In this document: positions 50,492 to 59,060 of the stretch, piece after piece
How the letters are laid out: every line of letters begins with the position of its first letter
Numbering within the stretch: position 1 is the stretch's first letter
NCBI GenBank assembly: GCA_947502835.1
Contig: CANNBJ010000001.1
Span: 496,001 to 560,000, forward strand
Origin: Bdellovibrionales bacterium
GTDB lineage: Bacteria; Bdellovibrionota; UBA1018; CAIMNF01
Length of the DNA stretch: 64,000 nucleotides
Reading direction: 5' to 3'
Made by a program: the position numbers and the translations under genes
The notes under the pieces: generated by a model
What the model was told of the DNA's origin: nothing
The model's input: only the letters and a program-made list of their open reading frames with translations
The model's database searches: none

Positions 50492-51376
50492 ATGAAGCGG
50501 AAACAAAAATCAGAGCCGAATAATCTGAGCGCCAAGGGAGACAATTCGCTGCTGATCTGGCTACTTTCGAATTCACTTTCGATTTCAGACTTTTTTGCGC
50601 GACTCTTGAATGAAAAGCGCGCACGCAGACCGCGCTATTCCATGCGCTCGCTTGCCCGCGAACTGGGGCTTTCTCCGGCCATGACATCGCAGATTCTTTC
50701 AGGCAAACGAGGTTGCTCGCCGGAACTTCTGGAGAAAATTGCACTGCGCTTGAACCTTACCACTGAAGAAAAATCCATCCTCGAAATTTTAGCCGAACTG
50801 GGGAGAGCGAGAGGCAAGGTCAAGGAAACCCTCGAACAGCAGCTCTCCGGGATGCGTTTTTCAATTTCCCAGAAAACACTTCATCCGGAATTCATGAAGG
50901 GCTCTCACCGCAATCGTTGGTACTTTTGGTCACTCTATTCGGCATTCGGAATTGAAGGTATCGACAAAACCGCTGCCGCACTTTCCAAGGCCCTCAGGCT
51001 TCCGGCCGGTCTCATTCAGGACACACTCAAAGAGCTCTGCGCCCTTGGATGGATCAGACCCGGGCTCAATGGACATTACGCACTTGCTGAGGATGAGCAT
51101 CAACTCTATCGGGCCGAATTCCCACCCGTTGAACTCTGGGAACTCCGAGCCCACACCCTGAATCGCGTGCAAAAGCAAATCGAGGAGAGACATCAACACC
51201 AGGAAATCGGAATTGCGCACTTCCCTTTCAGACCTGAGCTGATGAGTAAGGTGGGAGAGGAGATGGACCGCTTTGTGGCACGATTAAAGAAGCTCGCCGA
51301 GCCACCCGAGAGAGCTACTGAGGTGTATTGCGCCTATATCCATGTATTCCCGCCAAAAGGGGACCACGAAGGGTAG
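50492..51376 (+). CDS. TIGR02147/DUF4423-type transcriptional regulator
   Basis: 294 residues. An N-terminal helix-turn-helix (YSMRSLARELGLSPAMTSQILSGKRG) is followed by a long helical domain with KTLHPEFMKGSHRNRWYFWSLYSAFGIEG and a winged-helix-like segment (ALRLPAGLIQDTLKELCALGWI). This order fits the TIGR02147/DUF4423 family, abundant in Bdellovibrio- and Fibrobacter-type genomes. It is divergent from the B1 gene, and the palindrome over its -35 suggests autoregulation and control of the cysteine-rich array. Confidence 0.82.
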   Translation: MKRKQKSEPNNLSAKGDNSLLIWLLSNSLSISDFFARLLNEKRARRPRYSMRSLARELGLSPAMTSQILSGKRGCSPELLEKIALRLNLTTEEKSILEILAELGRARGKVKETLEQQLSGMRFSISQKTLHPEFMKGSHRNRWYFWSLYSAFGIEGIDKTAAALSKALRLPAGLIQDTLKELCALGWIRPGLNGHYALAEDEHQLYRAEFPPVELWELRAHTLNRVQKQIEERHQHQEIGIAHFPFRPELMSKVGEEMDRFVARLKKLAEPPERATEVYCAYIHVFPPKGDHEG

Positions 51377-51402
51377 GATCCCTATCATTGCCAAAGCCCG
51401 AC

Positions 51403-51437
51403 TTGAATAATCTTCTAATTTAAGTTAGGTTCACCGC
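51403..51437 (+). promoter_or_regulatory. Predicted leaderless promoter of the next secreted-protein gene
   Basis: TTGAAT (51403-51408), 17 bp, TAGGTT (51426-51431), 6 nt, then ATG 51438. Confidence 0.55.
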
Positions 51438-51904
51438 ATGTTTACCGTATCTTGGTTTTGTTTTTGGCCACATCCACGCTTGCCGAGGCCGCTCCCGAAC
51501 TCCTCTGTTTTCAGGACTTTGTTGCTGAAACCGGCGGTGAAGTTTTTGATGCTTCCAGGCTTTTTGTCCGGGTCAAAACCTGCAGCTGCGGAACCTCAAT
51601 CTGCACCGTTGGAGCAAGTGGCGGTGGTTGGAACCCAGGAATCGAACTCCACGGTTCCCCCTACTGCGACGTCACATCCAATCCAGACGGAACCCTCTTC
51701 ATCAAGACTCGCGACTCTGAACTCTCCCTCAGTGTGGGAGAATCCGGGCCGCGGGATGACTATTTCAAGTCCTTCGTTCGCCCCTCTCAGGGCACCCTTC
51801 GCTATGATCAAGCAGGCCGGGCGCCTCGCTTCATTCCTCATCGCTTCAACTGTTATCTTGCAAACCCGTTCATCCGCGCACTTCCAGAGTGGAACGTAGA
51901 GTAG
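51438..51904 (+). pseudogene. Secreted cysteine-containing protein, probable frameshift after the fourth codon
   Basis: The promoter geometry points to ATG 51438, but that frame (MFTVSWFCFWPHPR...) is not protein-like. One nucleotide out of phase, the frame from 51452 gives a hydrophobic signal (LVLFLATSTLAEA) and a mature chain with six cysteines (LLCFQDF, VKTCSCGTSICTVG, SPYCDV, FNCYL). Adding one base near 51448-51453 would make a normal preprotein of about 155 residues. If translation really starts at TTG 51452, the signal is very short and lacks basic residues. It converges on metG, 6 bp away. Confidence 0.5.
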
Positions 51905-51910
51905 AGCGAC

Positions 51911-53845
51911 CTATTCAGAAGAAACGGCTCCCCCGGGAAAATACTGCTGTTTTTCACCAATCCCGTGCCCTGCTGGAATTCCGGTCCCAAGCTCCGCAAG
52001 CATAAACACGTTCTCCGGGAGCCTTAACGACTCCCGAAGCCTGCTCATGGTCGAGGGCACAAAGGGGTAGAGCATGATCATGAGGTTCTTTAGCACATAA
52101 AAACAGCTGTAAAGAGCATCCCGGCGCTGATCCTCCGGCGCACGATCATCATGCGGCTTGAACTGGGTAAAGAGGCTGTTGATCTGGCGCGCGTAGTTCT
52201 CGATTAAATTAAGGAGCGTGGAGTACTCCCCGCGATCCATGGATCGCAGATACTTTCGAATGAGGTTCGCGGTCTCGAGCTGAACCTTTTCATTGAGCTT
52301 TCCTTCCGGCACCTTGCCGCCGAACTTGGAGTGACACGCCGAGATCGGTTTCTCAAAGGCCGCGTTCATGGGGCCTGCCAAAAAGCGATTTCGCTCATCG
52401 AGAGCTGCAAAATCAAAGTTCGAGCTTTTCTCGGGCAAGGTCAAAAGCGAGAGAAAATACCGGATCTGATCGGCATCATAGCCCTTTTCCTCGAGCAGCT
52501 GATCGCCTGTATAGAAATTACCCCGGCTTTTGGACATCTTCTCGCCCCCCACCATGAGGTGAAAACAGCTCAAGATCTCGGTCATTTGCAAATCACCCTC
52601 ATTAGGCAAGTGGCTCGGGTCATCCTGTGAACCAATCCAAAGCGCTCCTTGCATGAGGACATAAAAATACACATTGTCTTGCCCCAGGAATTGCGAGACC
52701 CGCGCATCCTTGCGATTCCAAAATTCGAGGGCTTCGGAAGGGTCGCGCCCCTTTTCCTTCAATGCCACCTTTGAGAACGAAATCGGGGCAATCAGGGAGT
52801 CCGGCCACACGTAGAGTGTCTTTCCCTTCATATCGGGATCAAGATCCTCTGGCATCGGAATCCCCCACGAAACGTCCCGACTGATCGGACGATGTGCCCA
52901 AGCATCCAGCAGCTGGGTGCCAAAACCCTCGGCATCAAGAACCTTGCGTCCGGATTCCAGATCGATTTTATTTTCAAAAGTAAGCGCGACTTTCTTTCCA
53001 GCGGCATACTTGCTCTTGTGCTTCGGCAGCTGGTCTTTCAGCTCCTTGTAACGAGTCTCATGGGTGTTGTCGAACTGGAGCGCCGGCATCACTGTGTTGA
53101 CCACCTCATGGTAGAGCGCATGCCTCCAGGTTTTCTCTTTTCCCTGAATCCAGACCCTGAGAAGCTCCGAGACCTTCCAGATATCAAGCCACCAATGCAC
53201 AGTATCTTTCAGCACTGGCACGCCATCGCTCACCGCACTCGTTGGACTTTTCAGCTCATGCGGCTGGTATTGGGATCCACACTGATCACACTCGTCGCTA
53301 TAGGCCTTTTCATTGCCACACTTCGGGTTCGGGCAAGTCCCGCGAACCAAACGATCCTGCAAAAAGCGCGAGAGCTTCGGATCAAACCATTGCTGGCTCA
53401 CTCGCTTTTCCAGCATTCCATTCTTATGAAGCTTCCGGATGAAGTCTTGGCAAAGTTTTGCATGATGTGGAAAACACTCCGGTCTGGAAGTCCCTGTGTA
53501 TACATCAAGACCGATCGAATACCTGCGCATGGTCTCGCGCTGTTTTTCGTGGATGGCTCCAATGAAATCCTGGACGGTCTTCCCTGCTTGAAATGCAGCA
53601 AGCTCGCTTGTGGATCCGTGATCATCGGTCCCGCAAACATACAAAACATTCTCGGATCCGATCATCATCCGGAGAAACCGTGAATAAATATCGGCAGGCA
53701 CATGGGTCCCCGCCAAATGTCCCAAATGGAGGGGCCCGTTTGCATAGGGCATTCCCGCAGTCACAACGGCTCTTTTCGGGAACTTCGCCTGGGCCTTGAT
53801 GGCAGGGATATCGGTCGGTTGAAACGGGGCTTTTTGCTCGGTCAT
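51911..53845 (-). CDS. metG: Methionyl-tRNA synthetase
   Basis: Class I synthetase charging tRNA-Met. The HIGH-type motif is PYANGPLHLGHL. A zinc-binding insertion holds CPNPKCG...CDQCG, and KMSKSRGN is the second signature. An unusual stretch of about 50 residues with KELKDQLPKHKSKYAAGKKV sits in the connective region. 644 residues, without an obvious C-terminal tRNA-binding (EMAP II-like) domain. TTGAAA-16-TATGCT ends 9 nt before the ATG. No riboswitch or T-box was seen upstream. Confidence 0.96.
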   Translation of the reverse strand: MTEQKAPFQPTDIPAIKAQAKFPKRAVVTAGMPYANGPLHLGHLAGTHVPADIYSRFLRMMIGSENVLYVCGTDDHGSTSELAAFQAGKTVQDFIGAIHEKQRETMRRYSIGLDVYTGTSRPECFPHHAKLCQDFIRKLHKNGMLEKRVSQQWFDPKLSRFLQDRLVRGTCPNPKCGNEKAYSDECDQCGSQYQPHELKSPTSAVSDGVPVLKDTVHWWLDIWKVSELLRVWIQGKEKTWRHALYHEVVNTVMPALQFDNTHETRYKELKDQLPKHKSKYAAGKKVALTFENKIDLESGRKVLDAEGFGTQLLDAWAHRPISRDVSWGIPMPEDLDPDMKGKTLYVWPDSLIAPISFSKVALKEKGRDPSEALEFWNRKDARVSQFLGQDNVYFYVLMQGALWIGSQDDPSHLPNEGDLQMTEILSCFHLMVGGEKMSKSRGNFYTGDQLLEEKGYDADQIRYFLSLLTLPEKSSNFDFAALDERNRFLAGPMNAAFEKPISACHSKFGGKVPEGKLNEKVQLETANLIRKYLRSMDRGEYSTLLNLIENYARQINSLFTQFKPHDDRAPEDQRRDALYSCFYVLKNLMIMLYPFVPSTMSRLRESLRLPENVFMLAELGTGIPAGHGIGEKQQYFPGGAVSSE

Positions 53846-53854
53846 AGAATGAGG

Positions 53855-53882
53855 AGCATACCAGCGGGCAAGGGGCTTTCAA
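53855..53882 (-). promoter_or_regulatory. Predicted leaderless promoter of metG
   Basis: On the minus strand TTGAAA (53882-53877), 16 bp, TATGCT (53860-53855), then 9 nt to the ATG at 53845. Confidence 0.55.
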
Positions 53883-54014
53883 GAATGAATATCCGACTCT
53901 GGAGTCTTTCTTTGTAAAAAGGAAAGGCCAGTTTGATTCCAAAAAGACAAATACCCCCTTGATCTGCGTTTCATGGCCCCCGAAAGACCGAGGAGCTGGC
54001 ATTGATCTCGCAAT

Positions 54015-54032
54015 TCACACTGGTGTGTGAAG
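54015..54032. repeat. Short inverted repeat
   Basis: TTCACAC-TGGT-GTGTGAA, a perfect 7-bp stem in the 230-bp gap between metG and the next gene. It could be an operator or RNA hairpin. A partial third copy (ATTCACAC) follows immediately. Confidence 0.5.
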
Positions 54033-54053
54033 GATTCACACGCGGCCAAAAAC

Positions 54054-54070
54054 GGGCACAGGAGGTGCCC
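54054..54070 (+). promoter_or_regulatory. Hairpin presenting the Shine-Dalgarno sequence in its loop
   Basis: GGGCAC-AGGAG-GTGCCC: a 6-bp stem with the ribosome site AGGAG as the complete loop, 5 nt before ATG 54076. Confidence 0.5.
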
Positions 54071-54075
54071 ACAGC

Positions 54076-54291
54076 ATGAGTCGGAAAACCACATCTCCGC
54101 GGCAATTGTCGTTATTTGAACTGGACTCCTCGACCACCACTGAGGAAAAAATCAAGGAATCACTTCCAAAGAACCCTACGGTTCTTGACTTCATCAAGGC
54201 AAGATTCGAGCACGGTCCGGACATGACCCAAGAAGAAACCAAGCGGTGGATCCGGGTCTTGGTAAACCACTCGCTCAAGCGACTTGACTAG
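54076..54291 (+). CDS. Hypothetical 71-residue cytoplasmic protein
   Basis: No signal or membrane segment. The N-terminus is basic with PRQLSLFELD; the middle is acidic and helical (TTTEEKIKESLPKNPTVLDFIKARFEHG) and the end basic (VNHSLKRLD). Not recognised. The AGGAG ribosome site sits in a hairpin loop. It converges on the next gene with 6 bp between stops. Confidence 0.5.
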   Translation: MSRKTTSPRQLSLFELDSSTTTEEKIKESLPKNPTVLDFIKARFEHGPDMTQEETKRWIRVLVNHSLKRLD

Positions 54292-54297
54292 AAAAGC

Positions 54298-54843
54298 TCA
54301 GTGCTTGAGTCCGTGAAAGTTGGGTGAATAATTCTTCATCCTCTCAGCGCGCTCGCGCTCTCGCTGTTGGTCCAAAAAGACCTCATGGGAGGCTTCGGCA
54401 GCCTCGATCGCAATTCGAGACCGGTTGTACTGACATGCCTCCATGGATGCGTACACCCCGCCCTGATCGTCCTCATAATTTTCAGCCGCGAATTGGGCAA
54501 TCCATGGTTCAAGGTAGCCAATCGCAAGACGTGCGCGCTCCCGCCCGAGATTCACCGTAGGAGTCACGCCAAACCCGTCGTGTTCGCCATGAATGTATTC
54601 ATCCTGGGCCAATGCGTAAGCGGTACAGGTGACTGCGCGAAATGTGGCATCACACACTTGCTTTACTGCTTGGAGTTCACGGGAACCATTTGGGATTTCA
54701 ACCTCAAGGAAATGTTTTGTTCCGGCAGAGAGCAAAAGCGCTCCCTCGGGGCTTCTCGTAAAGAAGCAATCCGCACGGGCAGCGCTGAAACCAACAACGC
54801 CCGCAAACACAGCAATTCCCAACACCAAAACTCGAGTCCTCAT
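54298..54843 (-). CDS. Hypothetical exported protein
   Basis: 181 residues with a signal peptide (MRTRVLVLGIAVFAGVVGFSAARA) and three to four cysteines in the mature part (ADCFF, QVCDATFRAVTCTAYA, EACQYN). The second half is helical and charged, ending in a coiled-coil-like DQQRERERAERMK. ATG 54843 is chosen with AAGGA 7 nt upstream; TTG 54849 is the track start. No family recognised. Confidence 0.55.
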   Translation of the reverse strand: MRTRVLVLGIAVFAGVVGFSAARADCFFTRSPEGALLLSAGTKHFLEVEIPNGSRELQAVKQVCDATFRAVTCTAYALAQDEYIHGEHDGFGVTPTVNLGRERARLAIGYLEPWIAQFAAENYEDDQGGVYASMEACQYNRSRIAIEAAEASHEVFLDQQRERERAERMKNYSPNFHGLKH

Positions 54844-54984
54844 ATACAATCCTTTTCAGTCAGGTCCAAATCAAAGAAGACACCTTACCGGTTCGACTGA
54901 GCCCATTAAAGAAAAATATGGGGATCAATTCATTTTTTTAATAAACAAAATCAGTATAAAAATCTTAGCTCGCATTATACCTGA

Positions 54985-55019
54985 TTGAAATAGTTCATCC
55001 TCTGCGGTAATACCCGATC
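54985..55019 (+). promoter_or_regulatory. Predicted leaderless promoter of the 1065-residue protein gene
   Basis: TTGAAA (54985-54990), 17 bp, TAATAC (55008-55013), then 6 nt to ATG 55020. This is the best match of the series. The AT-rich 130 bp upstream contains no gene. Confidence 0.6.
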
Positions 55020-58000
55020 ATGCCTTTCGGGATTTCCTTTTTGCTCCTTTTTGCCCTTGCAAGCTTCTCCGCCCGGGCCGGCGACCTCTCATGCAAGGGC
55101 TCCCTCACCCCGGATCAAGCCCCCGACTTCGACGCCTATGCCACCTTTCTTCGGTATCATCCCACGCAAACAAAGAGCTCTGTTTTGTTCGAGGAATCTC
55201 TTTCGGACGCCTCCCTCAGAAGCACCCTGAACGAGAAGATCTCAACCAACATCGACTTGAGTGAAGCATCGAGCGCAGGACTCCACTTTCACTCCTGGGT
55301 CAGCACCTTCACCCAAAAAGAGCTCACCCATGTTGAGCCCGCACGGGAGGCATTTACCCCCTGGCAGAACCTGGAAACCGATTATCAGGTCTTCTTGCAG
55401 AGTCTGAAATCAAAACAAGAACGCCCCATGAGTGATGCCGAAGCCGAAAGAAAAGCGCGCTCGGACATCTCAATCCGCTTTGGAATTGATCCAGAGTCCT
55501 CTTCCGCCGCCTTTACCCAGAGCCCTGAGATCCGATTCTATTTTCAACGGCGAAAGAACTACTACCTGAATCAGGAAGTTCCGAACAGCGCCCTCCATCC
55601 GGGAAAACAAGAGGAGCGATTTCGAGCTTGGTTGAACAAAAAAATTGAGAACCTGGAGCTCGAGCGCGCGGAAAACCTGAAAGCATTGATTTTCGAAACC
55701 ACTCGCACAACACATCGCCGGGTGTTTTTCGAGGTCGCATCCACAGGAGGCGGGAACCCTTTTTGGACAAGAACCCTCACACTGGAGTTTCTTGAATCTG
55801 TGAAACCTTCAATCTCCAGCACCTTGCCAGGGGAATTTACACTGGAAATCAAACCGGATCACCTGGGCTTCAGGCAGGATCAGTCGTTTTTCCAAAAAGT
55901 GTTCGATAGTGACCTTTGGTACACCCCCTTTTCGAAATCGTATGCACCTGCGATCGAGGAAATGGATTCAACCAGCCATTCCGCCCTCGTCTTCACCCTC
56001 GACCCGGGAGCCAGACAGGAAATCGAGCCTGCATTGCGTTCGATCAGGGCCGCCCCCGCCTCCGTGCAGGAAATCCGGATCCCGATCCCTGATCTTCTGC
56101 AATTCATGCAGAAAAACACCTCCAAATCCGACTACCCCGGCGCACTCCTTGCCTCAACAAAGATTCATGCCCGAATCGAGTATGAAACCCGTCTGAATGA
56201 AAAAATCAAGGAACTGAGGGCGCTCGGATCCAATGTCACCATGACCGGGTTTTCCCGGTGGACAGCAAATCGTTCTGACACCGAACGGTCATTTTTCCAG
56301 AATCCAACGGTTTCGAAGGGAATCCTCACACGATTTCAAGACCTGAACCGTCCAACCCTGCACGACCCCTTGACCGGCCTTGAGTGGTTCGGATACGCAA
56401 TCCATCCGGACTACTGGCATCAACGGGATCTTGCCGGGTCTCGCAGCCACACGGGATTTCCATCGAGCTGGGTGGGCGACTTTTGGGACAAAAGCAAGAA
56501 CATCACAAGGAGAACCATCGTCCTGGGAAGTCTTGTCTCCATGATCTGGGGCGGAGTTGAAATTGCAGAGCGCTCCGGTCTTGGAGCTCCCCGTTCATCC
56601 CCAAAGAGCGTGGTGATCGGAACATCCGATGAAGCCCATGACTCCTTTGGAACGGATCAGGATGCGAACGGGGATGGGGTGCCGGACACCCTCTTTACGG
56701 TCAAGGCGGAGAGGATGAATCGAAAAACGCGGGGTCCGCTTTACCTGCCCGTGGAATCCGTGCCCCGCTACTTCGACCATGCGACGGCAGCAGATGCGCG
56801 GGATCCTGCCAAGCTCATCGATGTAACCGAAACCATTCCCCATGAAATCATAAACCTTCATGCATTTGATACCATCAGCCGGCAAACACTGATTGTGGAC
56901 ACGAAAGTCCTGCAGGTTCCCGTGGACAGTTTTCTGTTCTTGCCTCTTCCTGAGGGGTATGACCTTGTCTTTTATGACAGCTATCTCGAGGATTCTCTCC
57001 GGATTTATCGAAACCGGCAAACGGGCATGTATCTCCTGAAGATCCTGAAAAGCCCGGCAGACCAATTTTTCTTCAGGGCAGGCTATGTGAAAACGGCGAT
57101 GATCGAGCCGGAACCGGAACTTGTCCTGCGACTTTCGGACCTTGACCGAAACCGGATCACTGAAATGAACGGGAAAATCAATTCCGCAGGATTGCACGGT
57201 CTTTCCCGGGATCTATCGAAGCTGCTTGAAACCCCGGGCCCGATCTCGGCAAGGGCAATCGCGGACCTCATCAAAAATGGCCAACGATACAGCCTGAAAC
57301 CAGGCAAGGGTCCGAAGTGGATCCATCGCTTTTCCGCGAATCCCTACTCTAAATTCGCAAGATATCTCGGGGAGAATGGACTCCTTCACTTCAAATGCGA
57401 CATTGCAAATGAACTTCTCCAAACCATGCTTCGCGAGATCCTCGGTGACGATTCCACCCTGATCATCAAACCTCTTCACTCTTTTGTTTACGAAAAAAAC
57501 AAGAACTCCTCGAAACGCGAGTTCGAAAGCGGATTCATCGGCGGAATCGGTCATGCACGCACCCAGATCATGATCGCGGGAAATCAAGGCAAGATCGTGC
57601 TGGATGCAACTCCGATCACGCAATCCGATGACTCCCGTTCAGGCACTGAGCCGGAACCTGTCCAAAAGCAGGAGGAAATCAGCAACTCATCTCACAAGGA
57701 AAGCGATTCTCGCAAGCCTCAGGGCATTCTTCCAGATCCCGTTCGCCCGATCAGGGATCTGAAATCCTTAATTGCGCGACGGCGCCTCATCCTCATCCAC
57801 CAGGAGAGGATGGCGCAACTAGAGGAGCTGGCAGAGCAGCTCTTGAATGGACCCTCTTTCAGGTCCTGGATCAAAAAGAACCCGCGGGAGTATTTGCCGC
57901 CCCAAAGAGTTTACATTCTTGCCCGCCGGGTCTTGGAGTTTGGAAGTGGGCAGGTCACCCTTGAGGAACTCAGCCATGTGCTCAGAGACACCCTTTTCAT

Positions 58001-58217
58001 TCGGGATTTAGAATCTTCCCCCGATCCAGAAGGGCTTCAAACAGCCCTCCGGAAAATTGGTGACGCTGAACGTTTGACCTGGGATCAATGCAGACAGTAC
58101 CAGGAACAAACCCGTAAGTTCGAGTTCCTCTGGGCGCAAGATTACCCCTTGCGAAGCGAGGTGGACCGGATCCTTGACCTCCTGGCCTCCCACTCCTGGA
58201 GCCCCGTCATTCCCTGA
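55020..58217 (+). CDS. Large exported protein with transglutaminase-like C-terminal domain
   Basis: 1065 residues. Signal peptide MPFGISFLLLFALASFSARA. Residues about 25-480 are soluble and not recognised. A hydrophobic stretch near 495-510 (IVLGSLVSMIWGGVEIA) may be a membrane segment. Then DQDANGDGVPDTLF, a calcium-binding-type Asp/Asn loop. Residues about 785-870 carry Cys, His and Asp in transglutaminase order: FKCDIANELLQTMLREI, GHARTQIMIAG and IVLDATPI. The last 150 residues are helical. A cysteine peptidase or cross-linking role in the envelope is inferred. Confidence 0.6.
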   Translation: MPFGISFLLLFALASFSARAGDLSCKGSLTPDQAPDFDAYATFLRYHPTQTKSSVLFEESLSDASLRSTLNEKISTNIDLSEASSAGLHFHSWVSTFTQKELTHVEPAREAFTPWQNLETDYQVFLQSLKSKQERPMSDAEAERKARSDISIRFGIDPESSSAAFTQSPEIRFYFQRRKNYYLNQEVPNSALHPGKQEERFRAWLNKKIENLELERAENLKALIFETTRTTHRRVFFEVASTGGGNPFWTRTLTLEFLESVKPSISSTLPGEFTLEIKPDHLGFRQDQSFFQKVFDSDLWYTPFSKSYAPAIEEMDSTSHSALVFTLDPGARQEIEPALRSIRAAPASVQEIRIPIPDLLQFMQKNTSKSDYPGALLASTKIHARIEYETRLNEKIKELRALGSNVTMTGFSRWTANRSDTERSFFQNPTVSKGILTRFQDLNRPTLHDPLTGLEWFGYAIHPDYWHQRDLAGSRSHTGFPSSWVGDFWDKSKNITRRTIVLGSLVSMIWGGVEIAERSGLGAPRSSPKSVVIGTSDEAHDSFGTDQDANGDGVPDTLFTVKAERMNRKTRGPLYLPVESVPRYFDHATAADARDPAKLIDVTETIPHEIINLHAFDTISRQTLIVDTKVLQVPVDSFLFLPLPEGYDLVFYDSYLEDSLRIYRNRQTGMYLLKILKSPADQFFFRAGYVKTAMIEPEPELVLRLSDLDRNRITEMNGKINSAGLHGLSRDLSKLLETPGPISARAIADLIKNGQRYSLKPGKGPKWIHRFSANPYSKFARYLGENGLLHFKCDIANELLQTMLREILGDDSTLIIKPLHSFVYEKNKNSSKREFESGFIGGIGHARTQIMIAGNQGKIVLDATPITQSDDSRSGTEPEPVQKQEEISNSSHKESDSRKPQGILPDPVRPIRDLKSLIARRRLILIHQERMAQLEELAEQLLNGPSFRSWIKKNPREYLPPQRVYILARRVLEFGSGQVTLEELSHVLRDTLFIRDLESSPDPEGLQTALRKIGDAERLTWDQCRQYQEQTRKFEFLWAQDYPLRSEVDRILDLLASHSWSPVIP

Positions 58218-58261
58218 CTGAGCTGGAACAAATTCTTGCAAGCCCGTCACTTTCTTGCCGC

Positions 58262-58296
58262 TTGAGGCGCCCACACTGAGCCGCTACCATCAAACT
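58262..58296 (+). promoter_or_regulatory. Predicted leaderless promoter of the four-gene envelope operon
   Basis: TTGAGG (58262-58267), 17 bp, TACCAT (58285-58290), then 6 nt to ATG 58297. Confidence 0.55.
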
Positions 58297-58623
58297 ATGC
58301 TTCGGGGGCGCGCGCCGTTTTTGATGTTTGTTCTGGTTTCGATCACACTCCATTCATCCCGCGCCTTTTCCATGGCCTGCGACCCAAGCTGCCCGGAAAG
58401 GACGGCCCAACTCCGGAGCAAGATCCTCGCAAGGGATCGGATGAAGACCATTCTTTCGCGGAATGAGGACTTTTTGAAAAGAAACCCCAAAGCAAATCCC
58501 TCCATCGTCATGAAAATCCAATCCAACAAGATCATCGCGCGCTTGGAGATTGAGACCCTGGAGAACGAAATCCTACCCCTGTCGGAGTATGTGGAAAAGA
58601 AAGGGTGCAAACGATGCCCGTGA
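58297..58623 (+). CDS. Small exported protein with N- and C-terminal cysteine pairs
   Basis: 108 residues from ATG 58297. Signal peptide MLRGRAPFLMFVLVSITLHSSRAFS, then ACDPSC at the mature N-terminus and GCKRC at the very C-terminus, with a helical, charged middle. The paired cysteines at both ends suggest a helical hairpin closed by disulfides. No family recognised. It begins a four-gene operon (Cys protein, HAMP protein, TolC, barrel) and overlaps the next gene by 10 bp. Confidence 0.6.
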   Translation: MLRGRAPFLMFVLVSITLHSSRAFSMACDPSCPERTAQLRSKILARDRMKTILSRNEDFLKRNPKANPSIVMKIQSNKIIARLEIETLENEILPLSEYVEKKGCKRCP

Positions 58624-59060
58624 ACAAGAAACGAAAATTCAAACAACTCATCATCAATCCAGGCTTTCAATTCAGATATGTCTTTTGGCTGACAGCAAGC
58701 GGGTTGGCCTTGGTTGCGATCAATGCCCTGATCGCATACTCCTTCATCCAAGAGAATTACATGACCCTTGTGGAATTAAGCCCAATGACCGATGAAACGC
58801 GAACACTGATGTACGCCGAGCTGAAGCAACTCACTCTGGCGCTCTCCCTCACCTCCTTTTGCTTCTTGGCCTCGATTGCGGTTCTCGGCTTGATTCTCTC
58901 CCATCGTACCGCAGGCCCCCTCTACCATCTCAATCGGGTTTTCGAGGAGGTTTGTCGGGGAAACCTGAAAGCACGCGCCAAGTTCCGGCAAAACGATGAA
59001 TTCCAGGAAGTTGCCGAATCCTTCAACAAAATGATGGACAGCTTCAATCCAGAGAAATGA
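58614..59060 (+). CDS. Two-helix membrane protein with HAMP domain and no output domain
   Basis: 148 residues. Two membrane helices (VFWLTASGLALVAINALIAY and LTLALSLTSFCFLASIAVLGLIL) flank a periplasmic segment of about 35 residues. A HAMP domain follows: HRTAGPLYHLNRVFEEV...NDEFQEVAESFNKMMD. It ends right after HAMP, without kinase, cyclase or methyl-accepting domain. It resembles the sensing half of a receptor. The start ATG 58614 lies in the upstream gene's last codons, and its stop overlaps the TolC-type gene (ATGA). Confidence 0.75.
   Translation: MPVNKKRKFKQLIINPGFQFRYVFWLTASGLALVAINALIAYSFIQENYMTLVELSPMTDETRTLMYAELKQLTLALSLTSFCFLASIAVLGLILSHRTAGPLYHLNRVFEEVCRGNLKARAKFRQNDEFQEVAESFNKMMDSFNPEK

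Noticed and set aside
53846-54075. SAM riboswitch or T-box near metG
   Set aside because: The metG side has a promoter 9 nt from the start codon, leaving no leader. No T-box or SAM motif was found.
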